Positions 20,626 through 31,873 of a stretch of 64,000 bases of DNA are shown piece after piece. The position numbers and the translations under genes are program-made. This stretch comes from Marine Group I thaumarchaeote SCGC AAA799-D11 (GTDB taxonomy: Archaea > Thermoproteota > Nitrososphaeria > Nitrososphaerales > Nitrosopumilaceae). The notes beneath the pieces are model-generated. The model worked only from the letters and a program-made list of their open reading frames with translations. It had not been told where the DNA came from and made no database searches. The stretch lies in assembly GCA_000746765.1 (NCBI GenBank), contig JOSY01000077.1, positions 119,872-183,871 on the forward strand. The letters run 5' to 3'. How positions within the stretch are numbered: position 1 is the first letter of the stretch; each line of letters starts with the position of its first letter.

Positions 20626-22530
20626 CTAATTATTTTCTAATTTATTTTTGATATTTTTTAAAAGAAGTTTGTTAATTGTTTCGCCTGATGCTTTTCCTCT
20701 CAATTCTTTCATAGCAATTCCCATTAGAGGTCCAATTGCCCTTTCTTTTTGGTTTTCTATAATTTTTTTATTCTTCTCAACAATTTCTTGACAAATACTC
20801 TCCAATTCTGATTCATCGATAGTCTCAATAGAGGTATTATTCATTGCCTCTTCTATTGTATGGGATTTTCCATTCATAATATTTTCAAAAATAATCTCGA
20901 CTGATTCTTTAGTAATTTTTCCATCTTCTAAAAATTGAAATGTTTTTGTAATTTCTTCATTTTTTAGCAATTTTGAATCCAATCCATTTCTTTCTAAATT
21001 TATTATGGTAGAACATAATACGGATGCTACAAACGTTGGATTAACTTTAGTTTTTTTAGTTATCTTTTCAAATAATTCAAAATAACTTGAATCAAATAGC
21101 TGTTCAGATAATTGTAGATTAAGTTGATATTTTATTTGGAGATCTTTTATTGAATCATCCCATGATTTAGGAATATTGTTTAATGCATCTTCTAATTCTC
21201 TATTTGAAATTATTATTGGAGGAATATCCGTCTCTGGATACATTCTTGCTGCTCCTGGTCTTGGTCTAAGAAATTTGGTCTCACCATTTTGGGTTGCTAA
21301 TCGTGTATCAATTGGAATTCCTTCATTTCGAATGTATTCTATTCTTAAAATTATTTGATCTATAACTACACTAATTTTTTCTTCTGGTGCTGCTAAAATC
21401 AAAAATCCATCATTACCATTGATTTCTAATATTTTTTTCAAATCATCAATATCTGTATCTTCAACACCGTAATTTGGTAGTTCATCTGAATGAAATACAC
21501 CTCCTATTCCAAAAAATCTGACTAGTTCTGCTACTTCTTTTCCTAATCGAATTCCTTCATAAGGGGAATATCCGAACATGCCTGCCATATTTCTAAATGA
21601 AATTCCAACTATCTTCTGATTTTTCTTTATGGCATTTTGAATAATTTTTGATTTACATTTTTGGAATAACTCTGTAACATCCTTTCTGTCTTTTTCATTA
21701 TGAGTCCAATCTATTTCTTGTAATTTTTTTGAGATTTTTAATAATCCATGTTGTCTTTTAGCCTCATATTCTACTACTTTTTCTAATTGATCAAGTTGCT
21801 GAACCCCCTTGACCTCAATTACAACATTTCCATCTTTAATGGATACATTAACATCTTGTCTAATCGAACCTAATCCTCTTTTCACTTTTTTAGTACTTCT
21901 TAGAATTCTTCCTAATGCTAATGCAATTTTTTTTATTTCATGTGGTTTTACTTCAAACGGTTCAGTAGCAATTTCAACTAAAGGAATTCCTAAACGCTCT
22001 AATCCGTATTTTTTAATTGCACCATCTTCTCCCAAAATCTTTGCTGCATCTTCTTCAAGACAAATGGATTGAATTCCAATTTCTTTTTCTTCTACATTAA
22101 AAGAACCTCCTTGCGAAATTAACATTGTGCGTTGAAATCCTGTTGTATTTGATCCGTCCACAACTGTTTTTCTCATTGGATATATTTCTCTAAATACGTC
22201 TGATTTTAGAGCAGATGCAATAATCAGGGAAATGTTCTTTGCATCAATATCTAATTCATGTGGTGGTTCTTCATCTTGTTCAACTAAACAACTGCTTTCT
22301 GGATTTGCAAAATACATTATAGTTTTTGATTTTGATTTTTCAAATAATGCTGCAGGATCGTATTCTCCTAATTCACTTTTTGCAGCACGTAGTTTTCTTT
22401 GAAATTTAATAGAATATTCATCCGTATCAATTGGTGTGCAATTACAAAATAATTTTTTATTTGTAGCTAGTTGTTGATGAATTTCAAGTCCTACTTTTAC
22501 ACCTAATTCATCTATTGAAAATTCTGACAT
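20626..22530 (-). CDS. gatE: Glu-tRNA(Gln) amidotransferase subunit E
   Basis: VGLEIHQQLATNKKLFCNC, FQRTMLISQGG, QDVNVSIKDGNVVEIKGVQQL-like motifs. Confidence 0.95.
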   Translation of the reverse strand: MSEFSIDELGVKVGLEIHQQLATNKKLFCNCTPIDTDEYSIKFQRKLRAAKSELGEYDPAALFEKSKSKTIMYFANPESSCLVEQDEEPPHELDIDAKNISLIIASALKSDVFREIYPMRKTVVDGSNTTGFQRTMLISQGGSFNVEEKEIGIQSICLEEDAAKILGEDGAIKKYGLERLGIPLVEIATEPFEVKPHEIKKIALALGRILRSTKKVKRGLGSIRQDVNVSIKDGNVVIEVKGVQQLDQLEKVVEYEAKRQHGLLKISKKLQEIDWTHNEKDRKDVTELFQKCKSKIIQNAIKKNQKIVGISFRNMAGMFGYSPYEGIRLGKEVAELVRFFGIGGVFHSDELPNYGVEDTDIDDLKKILEINGNDGFLILAAPEEKISVVIDQIILRIEYIRNEGIPIDTRLATQNGETKFLRPRPGAARMYPETDIPPIIISNRELEDALNNIPKSWDDSIKDLQIKYQLNLQLSEQLFDSSYFELFEKITKKTKVNPTFVASVLCSTIINLERNGLDSKLLKNEEITKTFQFLEDGKITKESVEIIFENIMNGKSHTIEEAMNNTSIETIDESELESICQEIVEKNKKIIENQKERAIGPLMGIAMKELRGKASGETINKLLLKNIKNKLENN

Positions 22531-22538
22531 TTTTTCTC

Positions 22539-23828
22539 CTAAATTGATATTTCAGATGCAATATTATCAAGCATAATTTCTTTTACTTCCTCGACATTCT
22601 GAGTATTTCCTAATGCCCACATTGCTTTTACTAGAGCTACCTCTGGAAGCATGTTTTCTAAAGGAATTATGCCTAAATTTAGAAGATCTCTGCCACTTTC
22701 ATACACAGTCATTCTTACTCTTCCATCAATACACTGTGATGTCATGCCTAGAAACATCTCTTTTTCATTGGCTTTTTTTACAGAATCATACATAACTCTT
22801 CCAATGTGTCCTAGTCCTGTCCCTTCGAAGATTATTCCTTTGTATCCATTATCAATGATTTGTTCAATCAATTTTGGATCATATCCAGGATAATACTTTA
22901 CCAATGCAATTTTTGTATCTAGATTAATTTTTGGTTGGAATTCTTGAGTTTTATAGAATTCTCCAGACATATTTTGTTGAATTTTTTCTTCTGCAATTAT
23001 GAAAGCTGGATCGTCTCCTACTGTTTGAAATGCTCCTCGTTTACTTGTATGATTTTTTCTAACTCTTGTTCCAATGTGACATGCAACAGTATTGTCATTT
23101 TCATCATTGTGCATAACGATGTAAACTCCTTTTGTTCTACTTTCTGTAATGAATTTAGTTGCACCAATCAAATTTAATGCTGCATCTGACGATGCTCTAT
23201 CTGAAGATCTCTGTGAACCAACTAAGGCAATTGGAATTGGAAATCCTGCTAGTGCAAATGAAAGAAATGATGATGTATAATGCATTGTGTCAGTTCCATG
23301 AGCAATAATAATTCCTGAATAATCAGAATCAGAATAACTGCTAATCTTTTTTGCAATTTCTAACCAGTTTTCTGGCATAATGTTTTCCGAATATTCTGAT
23401 AATAGAACTTCTGCATCAATATTTGCAATTTTAGAAAGTTCTGGAACTGATGAGTTTAACTCTTCAGCAGTTAATACTGGAGTAACTGCCCCTGTTCTAT
23501 AGTCTACTTTACTTGCAATTGTACCTCCTGTTGAAAGTAAGAGTACTTTTGGTAATCCTTCAATTTGGTTTATTTTTTCAGGTTCATCCACAATTTTTTC
23601 TGAAGATGGTATGTTCTCTATTTTTCCAATCTTGGAAATCTCTAATCCAACATTATATCCGCTCTTTAATTTTAAAACAATATGCTTGTCGTCACTGTGC
23701 TCATATCTAGGCATAATTATGCCTGAATACACAATATCTGTGAGAATTTTCACTGAATCTCCAACTACTACTTGATTCTTTTTTAGAAATTCTAATGATT
23801 CTCCTTCATATCCCCTATATTCCGACAT
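22539..23828 (-). CDS. gatD: Glu-tRNA(Gln) amidotransferase subunit D
   Basis: Asparaginase-like VLLSTGGTIASKVDYRTGAV, IIAHGTDTMHYTSS; adjacent to gatE. Confidence 0.95.
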   Translation of the reverse strand: MSEYRGYEGESLEFLKKNQVVVGDSVKILTDIVYSGIIMPRYEHSDDKHIVLKLKSGYNVGLEISKIGKIENIPSSEKIVDEPEKINQIEGLPKVLLLSTGGTIASKVDYRTGAVTPVLTAEELNSSVPELSKIANIDAEVLLSEYSENIMPENWLEIAKKISSYSDSDYSGIIIAHGTDTMHYTSSFLSFALAGFPIPIALVGSQRSSDRASSDAALNLIGATKFITESRTKGVYIVMHNDENDNTVACHIGTRVRKNHTSKRGAFQTVGDDPAFIIAEEKIQQNMSGEFYKTQEFQPKINLDTKIALVKYYPGYDPKLIEQIIDNGYKGIIFEGTGLGHIGRVMYDSVKKANEKEMFLGMTSQCIDGRVRMTVYESGRDLLNLGIIPLENMLPEVALVKAMWALGNTQNVEEVKEIMLDNIASEISI

Positions 23829-23929
23829 TTATGGGAATTAGATTTGTTATTTAATTAAAACTAGCTATCACTTCTTTTTTCTCATTTTTGGATACAAAAA
23901 ATCTATTCCAACAATAGTACAGTGCTCGC

Positions 23930-25252
23930 TCATAGGTATTTGGGACTCTTGTATTTTATATGACATCCAATATCTACTAAACTCCAATGGGCTTTTTTTG
24001 GACCCAGTAACAACCATTTTAGTAATCTTAAATCAAGTGACATTTGCAAATATTTTTTAAATTTTGAAATATCTTCTTCATTGTTTATTACTTGAACTCC
24101 ATCTCCATTACATGATATTGCAGCAGCTATAGGTTCATCATCTTTTTTGTTATTATTTCCATCCAATCGTAAAATAATTGTGGTATCTGATATCCATCCA
24201 ATTTTTTTTCTAACTAATTCAAAATTCTCATAAGCTTTTGGAATTAATTCTAACAATTCAGATATTTCTGGGATTTGTTCTTTTTCATAATCAAATGATT
24301 TTTTTAAAAAATTATTTTCTACATAATTTTGTTTTTCTTGGAGATCTATAGGTTCATAATCTTTTGAAACTTGATTTTTACTAATATCAAAAAATTCATT
24401 GTGGTTTAATATTATTCCTTTATGCTTTTCTTGAGGAATATTTTTTTTAAGCCATTCAAATGCATATTCTAACTCTGGTTCACCTCTATGTTGATTTAAT
24501 TCAGCACATTTTCCTGTTAATGTGTATCTTCCTGCAAATGGTATGTATGATTTAGGCTCAAATAAATTGATAAAATCTTTTGTTGTTTCTAATTTTTGTT
24601 CTTGTTTCTTTTTTGATTCAATTATTTTTTCTTCAGTTTCAAGTTCAAATGTTTGTGGATATGATGACGCTTTTACGTATCCTACTAGTAACAAATCAAT
24701 TTTTGAATAGAGTGACTTTACTAATTTCGTGGTATTTTTTGCAATTTGTAATGGACAGTCGTTGGTATTTACAATAACTTCTTTTTCATTATCAATGATT
24801 GACATTGTATCGATCTGTGTTGTTCCAAATTTTGTTTCTAATAATCCACAACCCATTAATTTTCCACAAACATTTGGATCACAGTTATCTGCTGCTAGAA
24901 TATTTATGAAAACATTATTTTTCAATCTAATTCTGAGATTATGTTCAAGTTCAATTACTTTGAATCCTAATTCTTCTATTTTGAACTTTAATGATTTTTC
25001 AGGAAAATTATGAATCAAAATTGGAATTTTTTTTCCAAGATTTTGAAGAGTCTGTTTACTACAGTGGTCAGGATGAATGTGACTGATGTAAATAAAATCT
25101 ACATCTTCAAACATCTTTGCTTTGAATTCATATGGTGGATAAATTCCCCAAGAACCAAAATATTCTTCCCCAATTAGCCAAGGATCACAAAGAATTTTGA
25201 CATCTTCGTCTTCTATCAAAACTGATGCAGAATTAAGAGAAGTAACTTTCAT
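23930..25252 (-). CDS. MBL-fold metallohydrolase (UlaG / CMP-NeuAc hydroxylase-like)
   Basis: YISHIHPDHCSKQTLQ metal-binding motif; long C-terminal extension. Confidence 0.65.
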   Translation of the reverse strand: MKVTSLNSASVLIEDEDVKILCDPWLIGEEYFGSWGIYPPYEFKAKMFEDVDFIYISHIHPDHCSKQTLQNLGKKIPILIHNFPEKSLKFKIEELGFKVIELEHNLRIRLKNNVFINILAADNCDPNVCGKLMGCGLLETKFGTTQIDTMSIIDNEKEVIVNTNDCPLQIAKNTTKLVKSLYSKIDLLLVGYVKASSYPQTFELETEEKIIESKKKQEQKLETTKDFINLFEPKSYIPFAGRYTLTGKCAELNQHRGEPELEYAFEWLKKNIPQEKHKGIILNHNEFFDISKNQVSKDYEPIDLQEKQNYVENNFLKKSFDYEKEQIPEISELLELIPKAYENFELVRKKIGWISDTTIILRLDGNNNKKDDEPIAAAISCNGDGVQVINNEEDISKFKKYLQMSLDLRLLKWLLLGPKKAHWSLVDIGCHIKYKSPKYL

Positions 25253-25318
25253 TATTTTGTTCTGTTCATTTAAAGATATTTTTAAAAATATCTGTTATTA
25301 TCATGTAATTTCTGGTGT

Positions 25319-27493
25319 TTATCTATAGTATGATGCCACTAACTTCTCGCCCATCTTGAGGTCTTTTTGTTCTCTAACTTTCTTTACTGCTTCTTCAAAG
25401 TGTTTCATAGTTACTTTGGCTTCAATACTACTCTTTTCTACATCTTTGACATCTGGGTGTTTATCTAAGAATTCATGAATTACTAATGAAACTGCAGTAT
25501 TTGCAATAGATGATGTATCTGCACCACTCATTCCGTCTGTAATTTCTGCAATTTTTTCCATATCTACATCATCACCCATAGGAATTTTTTCAGCATTAAT
25601 TTCAAGAATACGTTTTCTACTATCTTTATCTGGATTTGGTACTTGGATAATTTTATCAAATCTTCCTGGTCTTAACAATGCTGGATCAATCATGTCTGCT
25701 CTGTTTGTTGCAGCTAGAACAACAACTCCGTGCATGTTTTCCATTCCATCTAACTCTGTAAGTAATTGACTGACAACTCTTTCAGTAACTGCAGTTTCTC
25801 CACCAGCTCCTCTGATTGGTGCAATGGAATCAATTTCGTCAAAGAAAACTACACATGGTGCAGATTGTCTTGCTCTTTTGAAAATTTCTCTAATACCTCT
25901 TTCGGATTCACCTACCCATTTTGATAGTAATTCAGGACCTCTAACTGAAACAAAGTTTGCTTCACTTTGAGTTGCAACAGCTTTTGCAAGTAATGTTTTA
26001 CCAGTACCACTTGGTCCGTGGAGTAATATTCCTCTAGGCATGCTATGTCCAAGTTTATCATATAGTGCTGGATATTTCATTGGCCATTCAACTGCTTCTT
26101 GTAATTCACGCTTAACATCCTCTAAACCACCAACTTCGTCCCACTTTACATCTGGGTTTTCAATGAATACTTCTCTCATTCCAGATGGAGTTACCTCAAT
26201 CAGAGCTTTTTGGAAATCTTCATGATTAACAATTAATTTGTCCAAAGTCTCTGGTGGAATTTTTTCCTCTTCAAGATTTAGAATTGGTAATAATCTTCTC
26301 AAACATTTCATTGCAGCCTCTTTACAGAGATATTCCAAATCTGCACCAACATATCCGTGGCTAATTGCTGAGATTTTATCTACATTAACATCATCTGATA
26401 ATGGCATGTTTCTACTGTGAATAGCAAGAATGTCTTTTCTTCCTTTTTTGTCTGGAACTTTGATTTCGATTTCTCTATCAAATCTACCCGGTCTTCTGAG
26501 TGCTGGATCAATTGCGTTTGGTCTATTTGTTGCAGAAATTACAATTACTTTACCTCTTGCTTCTAAACCATCCATTAACGATAACATCTGAGATACAACT
26601 CTTCTTTCAACTTCTCCAGTAACTTCTTCTCTTTTTGGTGCAATGGAATCAATTTCATCAACGAAGATAATTGAAGGAGCTTTTTCTCTTGCTTCTTTGA
26701 AAATTTCTCTTAGTCTAGCTTCACTTTCACCATAAAACTTGCTCATAATTTCAGGGCCTGAAATACTGATAAAATGTGCATTACTTTCATTTGCAACAGC
26801 TTTTGCAAGTAATGTTTTACCTGTTCCTGGTGGACCATAAAGCAAAACTCCTTTTGGAGCTTCAATTCCTAGTTTTTCAAAAATTTCAGGGTGCCTTAAT
26901 GGCAGTTCAATCATTTCTCTAACTTTCTTTATTTCGTCAGTTAAGCCTCCAATATCCTCATAGGTTACTTGTGGAACTCCACGTAGTGTTTCACCTTTTT
27001 CTGCAATATGGAAAACAGTTTTTTGTGTAATCAAAACTGCATCAGCAGCTGGTGTCACACCAATTACTTGGAAAGTTAAACGTCCACCAAAGTATGGGAC
27101 CATTACATTGTCTCCTTTAATCAAAGGAACACTTTCTAAAGCATCTGCAAGATATCTTTCATCGATTGGTGGAATTGCTTCTAATGGGGCAACTACGACC
27201 TTTTCTGCAGCTACTGCTTTGATTTTTCTAACTGAAATTGTATCTCCAATTGCAATTCCTGAATTATTCCTTCCAAGTCCATCGACTCTGATAATCCCCT
27301 TTCCTTCATCAGATGGGTATAGTGGAAGACATTTTGCAACTGTTCTTCTTTTACCTTTAATTTCAATAACATCGCCTGTGGATGCATTTAATGTATCCAT
27401 AGAATCATAATCAATTCTTGCTACTCCTCTTCCGACATCTCTTGTGTATGCCTCCAAAACTTTGAGAGAAAGTGCGTTTTGGCTCATATTCAA
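25319..27493 (-). CDS. cdc48: CDC48/VCP AAA+ ATPase
   Basis: Two AAA domains ([34 protein letters not shown]) plus CDC48 N-domain. Confidence 0.97.
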   Translation of the reverse strand: MNMSQNALSLKVLEAYTRDVGRGVARIDYDSMDTLNASTGDVIEIKGKRRTVAKCLPLYPSDEGKGIIRVDGLGRNNSGIAIGDTISVRKIKAVAAEKVVVAPLEAIPPIDERYLADALESVPLIKGDNVMVPYFGGRLTFQVIGVTPAADAVLITQKTVFHIAEKGETLRGVPQVTYEDIGGLTDEIKKVREMIELPLRHPEIFEKLGIEAPKGVLLYGPPGTGKTLLAKAVANESNAHFISISGPEIMSKFYGESEARLREIFKEAREKAPSIIFVDEIDSIAPKREEVTGEVERRVVSQMLSLMDGLEARGKVIVISATNRPNAIDPALRRPGRFDREIEIKVPDKKGRKDILAIHSRNMPLSDDVNVDKISAISHGYVGADLEYLCKEAAMKCLRRLLPILNLEEEKIPPETLDKLIVNHEDFQKALIEVTPSGMREVFIENPDVKWDEVGGLEDVKRELQEAVEWPMKYPALYDKLGHSMPRGILLHGPSGTGKTLLAKAVATQSEANFVSVRGPELLSKWVGESERGIREIFKRARQSAPCVVFFDEIDSIAPIRGAGGETAVTERVVSQLLTELDGMENMHGVVVLAATNRADMIDPALLRPGRFDKIIQVPNPDKDSRKRILEINAEKIPMGDDVDMEKIAEITDGMSGADTSSIANTAVSLVIHEFLDKHPDVKDVEKSSIEAKVTMKHFEEAVKKVREQKDLKMGEKLVASYYR

Positions 27494-27591
27494 ATGCCCT
27501 CTGTCTAATTTTTATATCTTTGTGGTAATTTATCCAAATGCCAGGTAAAAACCACAAGCTTAAAATCCTCTTTACGTAGGAAACGATCAGC

Positions 27592-28326
27592 TTGGGTAAG
27601 AGACCATTAGTAAGAAGACGTGGCCGTGGAGGCAATCAATTTAGATCTACTTCTACTGGTAAAGTAGGCACCAAAGCAAATTATCCTCGTTTTCCACTAT
27701 CTGAACAACATGAAGGTGAGATTATTGACCTTGTTCATGAACGTGGTAGAGAAGCACCTTTAGCTAAAGTAAGATTTGAAGATGGTTCAGTATCATTTGT
27801 TCCAGCAGTTCTTGGTGCAAAAGTTGGTGAAACTCTACAATTTGGATTAAAATCAAAAATTGAAAAAGGTAATGTAATTAGTATTCAAAACATTCCTGAT
27901 GGAACTATTGTATGTAATATTGAAAAGCACTTTGGTGATGGCGGCGCAATTGTAAAATCTGCCGGAACTGATGCAACTGTTTTCTCTCATGGTGATGAAG
28001 GTGTTACGGTAAAACTTCCTTCTGGAAAATTCACTACTCTAAATCCAAAAAATAGAGCCATGATTGGAACTCTAGCTGGAGGTGGAGCTAGCGAAAGACC
28101 ATTTATGAGTGCTGGTGGCAAATGGAGAAACTTTAAAGCTAAAGGAAAGAAATATCCGATTGTTAGAGGTGTTGCTCAAGCAGCATATGTTCACCCACAC
28201 GGTGGTGGTCGTCACCAACATGTTGGACAAAGTTCTACTGTTTCTAGAGATACTCCTCCAGGAGCCAAAGTCGGAAGCATTGCTGCAAGAAAGACTGGTA
28301 GAGCTAGAATTAAAGAAAGAAAGTAG
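27592..28326 (+). CDS. rpl2: 50S ribosomal protein L2, TTG start
   Basis: GKRPLVRRRGRGGNQFRS...HPHGGGRHQHVG, VGSIAARKTGR. Confidence 0.96.
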   Translation: MGKRPLVRRRGRGGNQFRSTSTGKVGTKANYPRFPLSEQHEGEIIDLVHERGREAPLAKVRFEDGSVSFVPAVLGAKVGETLQFGLKSKIEKGNVISIQNIPDGTIVCNIEKHFGDGGAIVKSAGTDATVFSHGDEGVTVKLPSGKFTTLNPKNRAMIGTLAGGGASERPFMSAGGKWRNFKAKGKKYPIVRGVAQAAYVHPHGGGRHQHVGQSSTVSRDTPPGAKVGSIAARKTGRARIKERK

Positions 28327-28376
28327 TTTTCTCTTTAACCTAAAATTGATTAGTAGCTACAAGAAATCTTTGATGA

Positions 28377-28655
28377 ATGTCAGATCAGCGAATTAGACTT
28401 TTTATAACCGGTAGAGTTCAAGGTGTTTTTTTCCGTCAGACTTTGAAAACAAAAGCAATACAAAATGATGTTTTTGGATGGGTAAAAAATCTCAAAGATG
28501 GTCGTGTTGAGGCCATTTTAGAAGGTAGCGAAGAAAATGTTAGTAGATTAGTTGAATGGGCTCATGCTGGTCCTGCAAATGCAATAGTTGAAGATGTAGA
28601 AATTCGAAATGAAAAATTTATTGGTGAATTTTCAAAGTTTGATGTTTTGTACTAA
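28377..28655 (+). CDS. Acylphosphatase
   Basis: RLFITGRVQGVFFRQTLKTKA...GWVKNLKDGRVEAILEG. Confidence 0.95.
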   Translation: MSDQRIRLFITGRVQGVFFRQTLKTKAIQNDVFGWVKNLKDGRVEAILEGSEENVSRLVEWAHAGPANAIVEDVEIRNEKFIGEFSKFDVLY

Positions 28656-28996
28656 TGAATTTGTTCATATGCTTTTTTTATTAAATCTCCAAACTCTGAG
28701 ATCTTTTGGTTTTTATCAATTTGAATAATTTCTACAGGTTCTTTTCTACTCTTTTGGAGTTTTATTATTACTCCTTCTTTATGGGGTTCTACATCTGTAA
28801 ACCATCTAAATGTCATTGATTTACAAAAAACAACCCTATGCATTCTAACATCTTCAACCACATTTTCTCCTAAATTAAAACAAAATTCTCTAATTGTGTC
28901 AAAGAGAGGCAATACTTGAGTTGGAATTTGTTTTTTAAAATCTTCATAACTTCTTTTGTTTCCAAATGAAATTATTCCTTCCATGAAATTGTACAT
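28652..28996 (-). CDS. DUF5655 domain protein
   Basis: 114 aa; VVFCKSMTFRWFTDVEPHKEGVIIKLQKSR. Confidence 0.6.
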   Translation of the reverse strand: MYNFMEGIISFGNKRSYEDFKKQIPTQVLPLFDTIREFCFNLGENVVEDVRMHRVVFCKSMTFRWFTDVEPHKEGVIIKLQKSRKEPVEIIQIDKNQKISEFGDLIKKAYEQIH

Positions 28997-29013
28997 TTGA
29001 ATTTAATAATAAA

Positions 29014-29331
29014 TGGTAGCAGATCTGTTGGTTCCAGTCTAGACGAATAGCCCCATTTCAAGGCATACAAGATCCGCCACGTTGACGAGGAAGCGTGGAT
29101 GCTCCACCTTAGGATTGCTCCCTCCCGGACCTCATCCCTTTCGATGGTTCGGTCTTAGAAGTCATCCCTTCGGATAATTCTAGTCCTGCAACCACCCGCC
29201 TCGGCGTGATTTCATTTCCGCACACCAAGCGGGAATTACCCATCTAGAGATTTACCCAACAGTTACTGATCTCTGCATATAGCCGGTTTCAGAACAGGGC
29301 ACGGCTGGCACCCCGATCCTACCTACTACCA
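29014..29331 (-). ncRNA. Signal recognition particle (7S) RNA
   Basis: Minus strand starts TGGTAGTAGGTAGGATCGGGGTGCCAGCCGTGCCCTGTTCTGAAACCGGC and ends CAACAGATCTGCTACCA; ends pair (TGGTAGTAGGT/ATCTGCTACCA with G-U); Alu-type GGGGTGC..TGCCCTGT..GAAACC and S-domain GGGAGGGAGCAATCCTAAGG; no ORF. Confidence 0.9.
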
Positions 29332-29363
29332 ATTTTTCTAAAACAAAGTATGTTATATTTGCA

Positions 29364-30278
29364 TTAGGTTTGATTCTCTTTAAGTTTCAATACCATGCTG
29401 CAAACTGAGCATACATCTCCTGTACAATCATTACCACATTTCTTACAAACTGTTTTTTCTTTGTAGTTTGTTTCTTTTACAATACTTGATACTCTGAGAA
29501 TTGATTGATACAAATTATTTTTAATTCCACTATGTTGTTTTTCTAATGAATTTAGAAACTCTCGTATCTCTGTTCTTATTCCCTCATTCATGTGCGGACA
29601 TGGTTCTGATTGAAATGGAATGTCATTTGTAAATGCATAAAATACTATTTCAGATTCATATATCTCACAAAACGGTTTAATTTTTCTTAAAGAATTTGAT
29701 AATGTATCAGGATCCATCCAACCAATCTTGTTTGTATCTCCTGAAAGCATGTTTATGACAAATGTCTGTAATGTATCATCTAGATTATGTCCTGTTGTAA
29801 TAACATCTGCTCCAATATCTTTTGCTGCATGATCAATTGCTCTTCTTCTTAAAGTACCACAAATAGAACATGAAGATGTTTTTTCATTTTCTCTCAAATC
29901 TAATGCTTCATCAAGTGTTAATTCAAAAAGATCTTTGTAAGAGTAAACTTTGTGTTCTACCCCTAGTTCTCCACAAAATTTTTCAACAATTTCTAATGCT
30001 TCGTTTCTATATCCTGGAATTCCTTCATCAATAGTAATTGCTTTAATTCTAAAATTATGCGTTGATGACATTTCATGAATAATTTTTAATAATGCTAAGG
30101 AATCTTTGCCTCCAGATACTGCAACTGCCACTAATTCATTATTTTTGATCATTTTATGCTTAGAAATGGTTTTTGCAGTCTTTCTTACAATAGAGTTTGA
30201 GAAACATTTTGAACAGAGCTTTTGTCCAGAGTATTTTCTAGTATAAACTGCTGAATTTTCACAGTAGTCACATTTCAT
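29364..30278 (-). CDS. Ncs6/TtuA-type tRNA 2-thiolation protein
   Basis: N-terminal CxxC pairs, VAVSGGKDSLALLKII PP-loop, CSICGTLRRRAIDHAA, C-terminal zinc motifs. Confidence 0.88.
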   Translation of the reverse strand: MKCDYCENSAVYTRKYSGQKLCSKCFSNSIVRKTAKTISKHKMIKNNELVAVAVSGGKDSLALLKIIHEMSSTHNFRIKAITIDEGIPGYRNEALEIVEKFCGELGVEHKVYSYKDLFELTLDEALDLRENEKTSSCSICGTLRRRAIDHAAKDIGADVITTGHNLDDTLQTFVINMLSGDTNKIGWMDPDTLSNSLRKIKPFCEIYESEIVFYAFTNDIPFQSEPCPHMNEGIRTEIREFLNSLEKQHSGIKNNLYQSILRVSSIVKETNYKEKTVCKKCGNDCTGDVCSVCSMVLKLKENQT

Positions 30279-30321
30279 GACTTTGAATACTTTTTTTCAT
30301 TAATGATTCTTTAGGTATTTT

Positions 30322-31518
30322 CTATATTGTGAACCAACCGGATTTGATATACGATAGGGCAATGTTTAGGCCAAACAAAGCAAAAGTAAATGCATAGATT
30401 CCCCACATTACACCATTTACTGCTTTTTCTGAAATTCTTTTATCAATAATTGTATGAATGAATTTTCCACCATCTAAAATTGGTAATGGAAGCATATTGA
30501 TTATTCCGATGAAAAATGAAATCATCCAAAGCCATAGAAGGAACATTGAAACATTTGGATCATTCCATTCAATGAAATTCAATACAGGCTTATATGCAAA
30601 TGAATTATCTCTCATAATTCCAATCAATCCTCTCTCTGGATCATCTGGTGCTGGCATTACTTCAAGACTAAAGTCTAATGATTGTCCATCTCTAAGTACA
30701 GAGACACTTGCTGTTTCTCCTGGATTCAAACTAGGGAAATCCGCCGGACTTAGAATTGGGTTATCGTTGATTGATGTTATGATGTCATTTGCAAGTAATC
30801 CTGCTTGTTCTGCTCCTGAATTTTCAATAATTGAAAGAATTAGAACTCCTTCTGGTAATTCGTAAAATGAACTGAGTAGTGGTTCAGGTAGAACCATTGC
30901 AAAAAATGGGTTTGTCAGCAGAATCGCTCCTAAAACAAATGCAAAAATTACATTTGATGTAGCTCCTGCTCCAATAACTCTAAGTTTTGAAATCTTTTTA
31001 GCTTTGTTAAACTCTTCCTCATCAGGTTCTACAAAACCTGCAAACATTGCAATAAATATTGCAAAACCTCCTGTTTTGATCTTGATTTTTTCTAATGCTG
31101 CAACAATTCCATGTGCTCCTTCATGAATTACTAGTACAACTGGAATTGATAGTAAAAAGTATGTAATTGATGCTGCTGAAGTTAATGTAACTCCTGGAAT
31201 GAGAACAGTTAATTCTGAAAATTCTGTTTGTGCAACAAAAAAGTTTGCAACATTATTTAGCAAAAACCAAAATGCAAAACCCATCATTATAAAACCTGAA
31301 ATCACACTTGCATCTGCAAATACCCTGATTCCCCTTCTTGTCCGGCTAAGAAGTTTTAACAGTACTGAATTGACTTGTTTATTTTTGTAAGTTAGACTGT
31401 ATGCCTTTATTTCAAAACCATGTCTTTCTAATTTTAGTCCCTTTGCAATTATGACGATAATTACCCATGCCATTAATACATAGATAATCGAATTTTGAGT
31501 AATAAAATCAAGTTCCAA
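30322..31518 (-). CDS. Site-2 protease family (M50) membrane metalloprotease with PDZ domain
   Basis: VIHEGAHGIVA (HExxH), NMLPLPILDGGKF, GVLILSIIENSGAEQAGLLANDIITSIN PDZ. Confidence 0.9.
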   Translation of the reverse strand: MELDFITQNSIIYVLMAWVIIVIIAKGLKLERHGFEIKAYSLTYKNKQVNSVLLKLLSRTRRGIRVFADASVISGFIMMGFAFWFLLNNVANFFVAQTEFSELTVLIPGVTLTSAASITYFLLSIPVVLVIHEGAHGIVAALEKIKIKTGGFAIFIAMFAGFVEPDEEEFNKAKKISKLRVIGAGATSNVIFAFVLGAILLTNPFFAMVLPEPLLSSFYELPEGVLILSIIENSGAEQAGLLANDIITSINDNPILSPADFPSLNPGETASVSVLRDGQSLDFSLEVMPAPDDPERGLIGIMRDNSFAYKPVLNFIEWNDPNVSMFLLWLWMISFFIGIINMLPLPILDGGKFIHTIIDKRISEKAVNGVMWGIYAFTFALFGLNIALSYIKSGWFTI

Positions 31519-31561
31519 ACTGGTTGTAATTTTTTTAAGGTACGGACATTTATCGGTTACT

Positions 31562-31873
31562 ATGAAGCCTACAGTAATTATCTCAACATATCCTGATAAA
31601 AAATCAATTACAAAAATTGCAAAAATGTTTGTAAAAAATAAGACAGCTGCATGTGTAAATATTTCAAAAATTTCTTCAATCTATTCTTGGAATAAAAAAA
31701 TAGAAAATACATCTGAATATATCGCTATTTTCAAAACTACATCAAAAAATACAAAATTACTTAAAGAAAAAATTAAAGAAACTCATCCATATGATGTTCC
31801 TGAAATTGCTGAAATTGATGTAACTTCAATAAACAAATCCTATCTTGATTGGTTAATAGACTCTACAAGTTAA
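31562..31873 (+). CDS. cutA: CutA divalent-cation tolerance-like protein
   Basis: TAACVNISKISSIYSWNKKIE...HPYDVPEI signature. Confidence 0.92.
   Translation: MKPTVIISTYPDKKSITKIAKMFVKNKTAACVNISKISSIYSWNKKIENTSEYIAIFKTTSKNTKLLKEKIKETHPYDVPEIAEIDVTSINKSYLDWLIDSTS

Noticed and set aside
29014-29331. Possible rRNA fragment or RNase P RNA
   Set aside because: Paired terminal helix and Alu/S-domain motifs fit SRP RNA better.
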